From CAZGTQ01 sp964528575 (GTDB lineage Bacteria; Planctomycetota; UBA1135; GCA-002686595): a stretch of DNA of 37,221 nucleotides. The position numbers were made by a program, and so were the translations under genes. The notes beneath the pieces were generated by a model, which worked only from the letters and a program-made list of their open reading frames with translations, did no database searches and had not been told where the DNA came from. Numbering within the stretch: the stretch's first letter is position 1; every line of letters begins with the position of its first letter. Of the stretch, positions 15,546 to 22,124 are shown piece after piece. The stretch covers positions 1 to 37,221 of the forward strand of contig CAZGTQ010000092.1 in assembly GCA_964528575.1 (NCBI GenBank). The letters run 5' to 3'.

Positions 15546-16550
15546 ATGATGACTCTTCGGCAGCTACCTCTCCGGCAGCTCTTCGGCGCCGCCGCCCTTC
15601 TCGCCTGGAGCGCCCCCGCGGTCCTGGCCAGCGATCTCGACGTTTCGGTCGAGAGCAGCGGCCAGAACCTCGTCGTCGTCGCACCCGGCTCGCCGGTGCC
15701 GTACCAGGTCGTCGGTGAGCTCACCGACGGCGCGAACGAGGGGCTGGCGATGTTCCGGCTCGACCTCGCGTTCGACGGCGGTCCGCTCGCGCAGGCGGCG
15801 ACGCCGACGACGAGCCCGATGGACGAGTTCGCCGCGCCCAACGGGTTCAACAACCCCGACGGCTTCGGCGGCACCATCGTGGCGGGCGCCCTCGTGCAGG
15901 TCGGGGGGATGATGAACACCATCAAGAACACGCTGCCCTCGGCCTCGCTGAAGGGCGGCGTGGTCACCGGCGTCGCGGCGAACGGGATGCCGCAGGTGCT
16001 GGCCAGCGGGAGCCTCGTCGCTCCGACCCGCGCCGGCACGTACCAGCTCGCGGCGAGCGAGGTCGGCGCGAACGTGATCCGCCAGGGCGAGACGGGCGTG
16101 CCGTTCTGGCGCGTCGAGGAAGCCGGCGTCGGGACCGTGACGAACCTGACGGTCGTCGTCGAGGCGCTGAGCGGCACGCCGGGGAGCGTGTCGATCGGGA
16201 GCGGCGGCAGCCAGGTGCTCTCGCTCGACGCGGGCGTGGCGAACCAGAGCCGCTTCTACCTGCTGCTCGGCTCGCTGTCGGGCTCGCAGCCGGGCATCGA
16301 CCTCGGGCAGGGGGTCGTGCTGCCGCTGAACTTCGACGCGTATCTCGCGTGGACGCTGAACGGGCCGAACCAGCCGCCGCTCACGAGCTCGTTCGGGGTG
16401 CTCGATGCGAGCGGGCAGGCGACGACGACGTTCACGCTGCCGGCGGGGAGCAACCCGAACCTGATCGGGCTCACCGCGACGCACGCGTTCGGCCTGTTGC
16501 TGCCGATCGACTTCGTCAGCAATCCCGTGTCCGTCCAACTGGTCAATTGA
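15546..16550 (+). CDS. Secreted two-domain protein with cohesin-like N-terminal module
   Basis: A 334-residue protein; two adjacent ATGs (15546, 15549) both fit the upstream AGAAGGG. The signal peptide ends near APAVLASDLD. Residues 25-200 resemble the cohesin-like modules of planctomycete exported proteins: a strand-rich opening (VVAPGSPVPYQVVGEL), an AMFRLDLAFDGG strand and an Asn/Gly-rich loop (NGFNNPDGFGG). After a VVVEALSG linker, residues 215-334 form a second beta-rich module (SVSIGSGGSQVLSLDAG and TTTFTLPAGSNPNLIGL). The next gene, 11 nt downstream, ends in a dockerin-like tail, which supports a docking partnership. The cohesin assignment is by layout only and needs a profile search. 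Confidence 0.65.
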   Translation: MMTLRQLPLRQLFGAAALLAWSAPAVLASDLDVSVESSGQNLVVVAPGSPVPYQVVGELTDGANEGLAMFRLDLAFDGGPLAQAATPTTSPMDEFAAPNGFNNPDGFGGTIVAGALVQVGGMMNTIKNTLPSASLKGGVVTGVAANGMPQVLASGSLVAPTRAGTYQLAASEVGANVIRQGETGVPFWRVEEAGVGTVTNLTVVVEALSGTPGSVSIGSGGSQVLSLDAGVANQSRFYLLLGSLSGSQPGIDLGQGVVLPLNFDAYLAWTLNGPNQPPLTSSFGVLDASGQATTTFTLPAGSNPNLIGLTATHAFGLLLPIDFVSNPVSVQLVN

Positions 16551-16561
16551 GGAGGCCGACG

Positions 16562-17956
16562 ATGCGCATCGCGATCCGACGTGCGGCGTTCGTCGCCGCC
16601 CTCGCCTCCTGCGCCGCGCCGATCGGCGCACAGGAATACCAACCGCGCATGGGCGAGCCGATCCGCGGCCTGACGCCGGCGCAGCTCGACCGCTTCACGC
16701 AGGGCGGCGTGGCGTTCAACCAGTCGCTGTCGATCGCCGAAGGCCTCGGGCCGATCTTCAACGACGACAGTTGCGGCGTGTGCCACAGCACCCCGCAGCC
16801 GGGCGGCTTCAGCACGACCTCGGTCACCCGCTTCGGCCAGAGCGGGCCGCCGTTCGACCCGCTCGTCGTCGAGGGCGGCTCCCTCCTGCAGGACACCGCG
16901 ATCTCGCCGGGCTGCCAGGAGATCGTGCCCGCGTCGGCCGACGTGATCACGCTGCGCATGACGCCGCACGTGTTCGGCGCGGGCCTCGTCGAGGCGATCC
17001 CGGACGCCGATCTGATCGCGTACGTGACGAACCCGCCTCCCTCGCTCCCGCAGGCGGGCGTCGCGCACATGGTCCAGCCGCTCGAAGGCGGGCCGCAGCG
17101 CGTCGGCCGCTTCGGGTGGAAGTCGCAGGTCGCGACGCTCCTGACGTTCTCGGCGGACGCGGCGTTGAACGAGATGGGGCTGACGAACCGCCTGCTGATG
17201 GTCGAGGAGGCGCCCAACGGCGACCAAGTGGCGCTCGCGGCGTGCGACTCCGTCCCCGATCCGGAAGACGGTCCCGACCTGCAGGGCTTCGACAAGATCG
17301 ACCGCTTCACCGACTTCCAGCGGTTCCTCGCGCCGCCGCCGCAGACGCCGCGCTCGGGCATGACGGGCGAGAGCGTGTTCACGAGCGTCGGCTGCGCCGA
17401 CTGCCACGTGCCGTCGTTCACGACCGGCGTCGCAGCGGAAGCCGCGCTGACGGGCGTCGAGCTCAGGGCGTACTCGGACTTCCTGCTGCACGACATGGGC
17501 AGCCTCGGCGACGGCATCGTCCAGGGCGCCGGGACCGAGACGCGCATGCGCACCGCGCCGCTGTGGGGCATGTCGCAGCGTCAGACGTTCCTGCACGACG
17601 GGAGCGCGGCGGGCGGCACGTTCGAGCAGATCGTCGACATCGCGATCCTCGCGCACGAGGGCGACGCGGCCCCGGCGCGCGACGCGTACGCGGCGCTCGG
17701 CAGCGTGCAGCGCGACCAACTGCTCGCCTTCCTGGGCTCGCTCGGCCGCGCCGAGTTCGACGAGGACGACGACAACAACGTCGACGTTTTCGACTTCTTC
17801 TTCATGGGGTTCAACGGCGCTTTCACCGGCCCCGCGCCGGTGAGCGCCGTCACGCCCGACGATCCGGACGCGTACCTCGACGTCGACCAGGACGGCGACG
17901 TCGACCTGGCGGACATGCAGGTGTTCCAGCGCGCGTTCACGGGCCAAGTCTTCTGA
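16562..17956 (+). CDS. Secreted dihaem peroxidase-like oxidoreductase (DUF1111 type) with dockerin-like C-terminal tail
   Basis: A 464-residue protein with a signal peptide ending near APIGAQEYQ and Shine-Dalgarno GAGGAGG at 16549-16555. Two c-type haem sites are visible: CGVCH (C71, C74, H75) and CADCH (C278, C281, H282). Typical DUF1111 'thiol oxidoreductase' segments are present: GRFGWKSQVATLLTFSADAA and NEMGLTN, then RTAPLWGMSQRQTFLHDGSA and IAILAHEGDAAPARDAY. From about residue 399 there are two Asp-rich repeats of dockerin type I style (DEDDDNNVDVFDFFFMGFNG and DVDQDGDVDLADMQVFQRAF). The enzyme probably sits outside the cytoplasm and passes electrons between haems. The fused tail suggests attachment to a cohesin-bearing protein, with the upstream gene the obvious candidate. 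Confidence 0.87.
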   Translation: MRIAIRRAAFVAALASCAAPIGAQEYQPRMGEPIRGLTPAQLDRFTQGGVAFNQSLSIAEGLGPIFNDDSCGVCHSTPQPGGFSTTSVTRFGQSGPPFDPLVVEGGSLLQDTAISPGCQEIVPASADVITLRMTPHVFGAGLVEAIPDADLIAYVTNPPPSLPQAGVAHMVQPLEGGPQRVGRFGWKSQVATLLTFSADAALNEMGLTNRLLMVEEAPNGDQVALAACDSVPDPEDGPDLQGFDKIDRFTDFQRFLAPPPQTPRSGMTGESVFTSVGCADCHVPSFTTGVAAEAALTGVELRAYSDFLLHDMGSLGDGIVQGAGTETRMRTAPLWGMSQRQTFLHDGSAAGGTFEQIVDIAILAHEGDAAPARDAYAALGSVQRDQLLAFLGSLGRAEFDEDDDNNVDVFDFFFMGFNGAFTGPAPVSAVTPDDPDAYLDVDQDGDVDLADMQVFQRAFTGQVF

Positions 17957-17983
17957 TTCGCGTTCCGATGCTCCGTTTCCCCC

Positions 17984-18013
17984 GACCGCTTCCAGACCCT
18001 GACCGCTTCCAGA
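17984..18013. repeat. 13-bp direct repeat in the leader of FG-GAP paralogue B
   Basis: GACCGCTTCCAGA occurs at 17984-17996 and again at 18001-18013, a 17-bp period. The second copy runs into the Shine-Dalgarno sequence AGAGAGG (18011-18017) of the gene at 18026. Its role is unknown. Confidence 0.7.
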
Positions 18014-18025
18014 GAGGATGAGCGT

Positions 18026-19810
18026 ATGACTCCGCAACGATTCTTCAGCACGCCGCTCGCTGCGGCGCTGCTGTGCGGGATGCTCTCCGTGCCCGCGTCG
18101 GCCCAGTTCGACAATCAGTGGCTCGAGTACTTCAACGCCACCTCGGCCCGCCTCGGCCCGGCGGCGACCGAGGTCTCGAACAACAACATCGAGGTCGACT
18201 TCGCCTGGGACGACCTCGACCAGGACGGCTGGGTCGACCTCGTCGTCGTCCGCAAGCAGCCGTTCACGAGCACGGGCAAGCGGACGAACATGCTCTTGAT
18301 GAACGAGAACGGGGTTCTCGTCGACCGCACCGCGGTCTACGCGTCCGACTCGGACGAGCCGGGGGACCAGGGCTTCCTCACGCCGACCAACGACCGCGAC
18401 GTCGTCATCGTGGACGTGGACAACGACGGTCTGCTCGACGTCGTGACCGCGACCACGCTGAGCGACGGCGATCCGAAGGCGATCGGGCACCCGCGGATCT
18501 ACATGAACAAGGGCTTCGACGTGAACAACGCGTGGCTCGGGCTGCGCTTCGAAGCCGCGCGGACGCCGCAGTTCTTCCACTTCGGCAACGGCTCGATGCA
18601 GAACCCGCGGTTCTGCTCGGTCAGCGCCGGCGACGTGACGGGCGACGGCTTCGCCGACCTGTACTTCGGCGACTACGACTCAGGGATGAGCTCGAGTTCG
18701 TCGAACGACCTCAACGACCGGCTGCTGGTCAACGACGGCAACGGCTTCTTCGCCGACGAGAGCCAGTTGCGCATGACCGACACGATGCTCAAGTCGGCGT
18801 TCGGCACGGCGGTCGAGATCATCGACATGAACCTCGACGGCCTCAACGACATCGTCAAGGACACCGCGCTCAACTCGCCGACCTACGTGTCGGTCAGCCT
18901 GAACGACCCGAGCAACGTCGGCTTCTTCAACCTCTTCGACGCGTTCAACACCTCGGCGAACTACCACGTCGACGCGGGCGACCTCAACAACGACGGCCGG
19001 CCCGACGTCGTCATCAGCGACGACGGCAGCGACCGCGTCCGCTACAACCTGTCGAACAACGTGCTCGGCATCCCGCAGTGGGGGCCGGCGCGCCAGTTCC
19101 AGTTCCTCTCCGGCGGCGACGACGGCTTCGGGAGCAACAACCTGATCGTCGACCTCGATGGCGACGGGTGGAACGACATCATCATCTGCGACGTCGACGT
19201 CGACATCGGCGGCTGCGGCCGCCGGGTGCACATCTACCACAACCCCGGCGGCGCGGTCGGCTCGGAGATCGTGCTGCTCGAGGAGCGTCAGACGTCGGGC
19301 GCGGGCTGGATCGGTGCGGTCGGCCTGACGCAGGGCGATCTGACCGGCGGCCACGACGTCGCGATCTTCGATATCGACAACGACGGCGACATGGACATGG
19401 TCCTCGGGCGCTGCTCCGGCACGTTCGTGTGGGAGAACGACAGCGAAGTCTGCCAGCCGAACCTCGGCTTCGGCGGCCCCGGTTCGACGCGGCTGCGCGT
19501 GTGCGGCGACGAGCTCGCCACCGGCGGCACGGCCGAGGCGATCGTGTACAACGGTCCGCCGAACACGCCCGTCCTGCTCGTCGCCGGCCTCGTCAGCAGC
19601 CCGACGCCGCTCCTGGGCGGCATGATCGTCCCGGTCCCGCCGACGTACCTGTTCCCGCTCGCGACCGACGTGAGCGGGACGGCGACGCTGCCCGGCATCC
19701 CCGGCGGCAACGGTCCCGCGAGCCTGTTCGTGCAGGCCGCCGCGTTCGACCCGAGCCTGCCCGACCAGTTCGCGATCACCAACGCGATCCAGATCGACTT
19801 CCTCCCGTAA
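18026..19810 (+). CDS. Secreted seven-bladed FG-GAP/VCBS propeller protein (paralogue B)
   Basis: A 594-residue protein, the same length as the paralogue at 13513. The signal peptide ends near VPASAQFDN. The seven calcium loops are DLDQDGWVD, DVDNDGLLD, DVTGDGFAD, DMNLDGLND, DLNNDGRPD, DLDGDGWND and DIDNDGDMD. The C-terminal module repeats that of paralogue A, including PTPLLGG, LPGIPGGNGP and FVQAAAFDPSLP. AGAGAGG lies 8 nt before the ATG. With 69 nt after the dihaem gene, it is probably the last gene of that transcription unit, which appears to end at the stem-loop at 19850-19906. Paralogue B has more Asn and fewer Ala at variable sites, suggesting the copies are not recent duplicates. Confidence 0.88.
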   Translation: MTPQRFFSTPLAAALLCGMLSVPASAQFDNQWLEYFNATSARLGPAATEVSNNNIEVDFAWDDLDQDGWVDLVVVRKQPFTSTGKRTNMLLMNENGVLVDRTAVYASDSDEPGDQGFLTPTNDRDVVIVDVDNDGLLDVVTATTLSDGDPKAIGHPRIYMNKGFDVNNAWLGLRFEAARTPQFFHFGNGSMQNPRFCSVSAGDVTGDGFADLYFGDYDSGMSSSSSNDLNDRLLVNDGNGFFADESQLRMTDTMLKSAFGTAVEIIDMNLDGLNDIVKDTALNSPTYVSVSLNDPSNVGFFNLFDAFNTSANYHVDAGDLNNDGRPDVVISDDGSDRVRYNLSNNVLGIPQWGPARQFQFLSGGDDGFGSNNLIVDLDGDGWNDIIICDVDVDIGGCGRRVHIYHNPGGAVGSEIVLLEERQTSGAGWIGAVGLTQGDLTGGHDVAIFDIDNDGDMDMVLGRCSGTFVWENDSEVCQPNLGFGGPGSTRLRVCGDELATGGTAEAIVYNGPPNTPVLLVAGLVSSPTPLLGGMIVPVPPTYLFPLATDVSGTATLPGIPGGNGPASLFVQAAAFDPSLPDQFAITNAIQIDFLP

Positions 19811-19849
19811 GGGAGCACGACACGCGGTCCGAACGTCCGCGCGGCGCGC

Positions 19850-19906
19850 CGCGCCGCTCCGCTCCACTCCGGTCCAGGCCGGAGCGGCCCGGAGCGGAGC
19901 GGCGCG
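19850..19906 (+). terminator. Large nested stem-loop after FG-GAP paralogue B
   Basis: The 16-bp arms 19850-19865 and 19891-19906 are perfectly complementary. The 25-nt loop contains a second hairpin, CTCCGG/CCGGAG (19867-19872, 19879-19884). There is no immediate T-tract; CGTTTTC appears about 22 nt later. It probably ends or stabilises the cassette transcript. Confidence 0.6.
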
Positions 19907-20056
19907 CCGCCGTCGTGAGCGGCCGCCCGTTTTCTACGCTTTCGGGTCTTGCGTCCTCGTGACTCGTCGATAAGTTCGAGCGCGACCGACCGCAGCGCCC
20001 CGCGCCACCGCAGCGCGCCACGTCCTAGTCCCCCTCGTCCCCAGACGCACCCACCG

Positions 20057-20128
20057 ATGGAAGTCCACGTCAACCGACCTCGCGGAGCCTTCGAGCTCCC
20101 GGTGAGCGTGGACGGCATGCGGTACTAG
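20057..20128 (+). CDS. Candidate 23-residue peptide ORF upstream of a strong terminator
   Basis: The ATG at 20057 opens a 23-codon frame beginning MEVHVNRPRGAFELP and ending at TAG (20126-20128). It has no Shine-Dalgarno sequence, but neither do many genes here. The codons are ordinary for this genome, although two (CGA, GGA) are less favoured. The frame is followed within 31 nt by a textbook intrinsic terminator, which argues that something short is transcribed. It could instead be a noncoding RNA or an untranslated leader. I recognise no family. Confidence 0.3.
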   Translation: MEVHVNRPRGAFELPVSVDGMRY

Positions 20129-20158
20129 CGCGACTCTCGGTCGCCTCCGCAGGAAACG

Positions 20159-20184
20159 CCCGCTCGCCACCGAGCGGGTTTTTT
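20159..20184 (+). terminator. Rho-independent terminator
   Basis: CCCGCTCG (20159-20166) and CGAGCGGG (20171-20178) form a perfect 8-bp stem with a CCAC loop, followed directly by six T residues (20179-20184). This is the clearest intrinsic terminator in the window. It lies about 85 bp before the ABC operon, so that operon probably has its own promoter downstream. Confidence 0.88.
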
Positions 20185-20206
20185 CGTGCGCACCCTCGCC
20201 CTCGAG

Positions 20207-20237
20207 AAGACCCGCCCGCCCGACCAGCGGGCGTCTT
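20207..20237 (+). terminator. Second stem-loop just before the ABC operon
   Basis: AAGACCCGCCCGC (20207-20219) pairs with GCGGGCGTCTT (20227-20237) with a small bulge and a 7-nt loop, then GCGTTT. It may be a backup terminator, or an attenuator in the 5' leader of the exporter genes, which begin 33 nt later. Confidence 0.4.
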
Positions 20238-20270
20238 GCGTTTCCGGGCGAGGGGGAGCGGAGCCGAGAG

Positions 20271-22124
20271 GTGAGTCGAGCACGACATCGAGCGCTGTGG
20301 GACCTGACGCGCGGTCACCGCCTGCGGTATGCGACGGCCGTCGCTGCGCAGTGGGCGTCGATCGTCTGCCTGTTCGGCGTGCCGCTCGTCTCGCGCGCCG
20401 TGGTCGATGGCGTGTTCGTCGGCGTGGTCGTCGACGGCGTGGCGGTCGACGGCGTGGCGGTCGATGGCGTGGTCGACGGGCCCGGCGAACGCACGGACGA
20501 CCTCCTCGTCCGCGGCGCGGCGTGCATCGTGGTGCTCACCGCCGCCGCCGGCGCGCTGCAGTACCTGCGCGGCCGCTGGGCGGCGCTCGCGTCCGAAGCG
20601 ATCGTGCGCGGGCTGCGCGAGCGGCTCTGGGTCCATCTCGGCCGTCTCCCGTGCCGCTGGCTCGGCGCCGCCGACACGGGCGACGTCGTCCAGCGCTGCA
20701 CGTCCGACGTCGACACCGTACGCAACTTCCTCACGGGCCAGGTCGTCGAGATCGGCCGCATCCTGCTGCTCGTCGTGACCGTCGTGCCCGTCCTGTTCTG
20801 GCTCGATGCGCGCATGGCGCTCGTCTCGCTCGCGCTCTTCGGGCCGATCGTCGTCGTCGCGACGATCTTCTTCCGTCACGTCCAGCGGCTGTTCCTGGCG
20901 GCGGACGAGGCCGAGGGCGAGCTGACGACCGTGCTCCAGGAGAACCTGACCGGCATCCGCGTCGTGCGCGCGTTCGCCCGCGGCGACCACGAGCGCGCGA
21001 AGTTCGCCGAGCGCAACGCGCGCTTCCGCGACCTGTCCGTCGTGCTCATCCGCCGCCTGGGCGTGTACTGGGCGGGGACCGACCTCTTGTGTCTCGGCCA
21101 GATCGGCCTGACGCTGCTGTTCGGCGCCGCCGAGGTGAGCGCGGGGAGCCTGTCGATCGGCGACCTGTTCGCGTTCCTCGAGTACCAGGCGATGATCGTC
21201 TGGCCTGTGCGACAGCTCGGCCGCGTCCTGACCGAGTCGGGCAAGGCGACCGTGTCGATCGGCCGCCTGAACGAGATCCTCGACGTCGAGGAGGAGCGCG
21301 ACGCGCCCGGCGCCGCGCTCGCCGCCGCCGAGCTCGAGCCGTCGGGCGCGCTCCAGGTGCGCGGCCTCACGTTCTCGTACGACGGCAAAGCGCCCGCGCT
21401 GTGCTCGCTGGACCTGTCCGTGGGCGCCGGCGAGACCGTCGCGCTGATCGGGCCGCCGGGCGCGGGCAAGTCGACGCTCGTCCAATTGCTCCTGCGGCTC
21501 TACGACTACGAGCACGGATCGATCCGGCTCGACGACCGCGAGCTGCGCGACCTGCCGCGCGAGCGCGTGCGCGCGAGCGTGGCGGCCGTGCTGCAGGAGC
21601 CGTTCCTGTACTCGCGCTCGATCGAGGCGAACCTGCGGGTCGGCCGCGCGGACGCGACGCGCGAGGAGCTCGTCGCCGCCGCGTCCGACGCGTGCGTGCA
21701 CGAGTCGATCGAGGCGTTCGAGGGCGGCTACGACACGGTCGTCGGCGAGCGCGGCGTGACGCTGTCCGGCGGCCAGCGGCAGCGGATCGCGATCGCGCGG
21801 GCGCTGCTCGCCGACGCGCCGATCCTCGTGCTCGACGACGCGCTCAGCGCGGTCGACACGCGCACCGAGGCGCACATCGTCGAGGCGGTGCGCGCGCGCT
21901 CGGGCCGGCGCACGACGCTGATCGTCGCGCACCGGCTCTCGTCGATCCTGCACGCGGACCGGATCTTCGTGCTGGCCGGCGGCCGCGTCGTGCAGAGCGG
22001 GACGCACGACGAGCTGGCGCGAGCCGACGGGGCGTACCGGCGGCTGTGGATGGTGCAGAGCGAGCTCGAGAGCGAGCTCGACGAGGATCTTTGCGCCGCG
22101 GGAGCGGAAGGAGGGACGCCATGA
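20271..22124 (+). CDS. ABC exporter half-transporter, degenerate-site subunit
   Basis: A 617-residue fused transmembrane-ATPase protein starting at GTG after GAGAGG. Residues 1-320 are the six-helix exporter domain. The ATPase domain has Walker A GPPGAGKST (K400), signature LSGGQ (498-502), Walker B ILVLDD and H-loop AHRLS. The residue after the Walker B Asp is D523, where an active enzyme has catalytic Glu. That substitution marks the degenerate-site subunit of heterodimeric exporters such as TM287/288 and BmrCD. The next gene overlaps by 4 bp and encodes the matching partner. A 15-bp tandem repeat near the first membrane helix adds VDGVAVDGVAVDGV (about residues 53-67). Such exporters move drugs, lipids or peptides; the substrate here is unknown. 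Confidence 0.92.
   Translation: MSRARHRALWDLTRGHRLRYATAVAAQWASIVCLFGVPLVSRAVVDGVFVGVVVDGVAVDGVAVDGVVDGPGERTDDLLVRGAACIVVLTAAAGALQYLRGRWAALASEAIVRGLRERLWVHLGRLPCRWLGAADTGDVVQRCTSDVDTVRNFLTGQVVEIGRILLLVVTVVPVLFWLDARMALVSLALFGPIVVVATIFFRHVQRLFLAADEAEGELTTVLQENLTGIRVVRAFARGDHERAKFAERNARFRDLSVVLIRRLGVYWAGTDLLCLGQIGLTLLFGAAEVSAGSLSIGDLFAFLEYQAMIVWPVRQLGRVLTESGKATVSIGRLNEILDVEEERDAPGAALAAAELEPSGALQVRGLTFSYDGKAPALCSLDLSVGAGETVALIGPPGAGKSTLVQLLLRLYDYEHGSIRLDDRELRDLPRERVRASVAAVLQEPFLYSRSIEANLRVGRADATREELVAAASDACVHESIEAFEGGYDTVVGERGVTLSGGQRQRIAIARALLADAPILVLDDALSAVDTRTEAHIVEAVRARSGRRTTLIVAHRLSSILHADRIFVLAGGRVVQSGTHDELARADGAYRRLWMVQSELESELDEDLCAAGAEGGTP
20430..20471. repeat. 15-bp tandem repeat in the first ABC gene
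   Basis: Two identical 15-bp units (20430-20444, 20445-20459) are followed by a partial third with one change (20460-20471). They encode VDGVA repeats between the first and second membrane helices, where the length of the loop could vary in frame. Confidence 0.9.

Larger units (their letters stand above)
19811..20270. other. 460-bp gene-poor region between the FG-GAP cassette and the ABC exporter
   Basis: It contains, in order, a 16-bp perfect stem (19850-19906), a slightly more AT-rich stretch around 19928-19980, a candidate 23-codon ORF (20057-20128), a short hairpin GCGAC/GTCGC (20130-20144), an intrinsic terminator (20159-20184) and a second stem-loop (20207-20237). No tRNA or other RNA family could be recognised. 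Together these suggest a short independent transcript between the two operons. Confidence 0.5.

Noticed and set aside
12229..15684. 1151-residue minus-strand frame opposite the WD40 and FG-GAP genes
   Set aside because: It is Arg/Ala-rich low-complexity sequence without motifs, while the plus strand shows signal peptides, propeller repeats and Shine-Dalgarno sequences. GC-rich codon bias keeps such antisense frames open.
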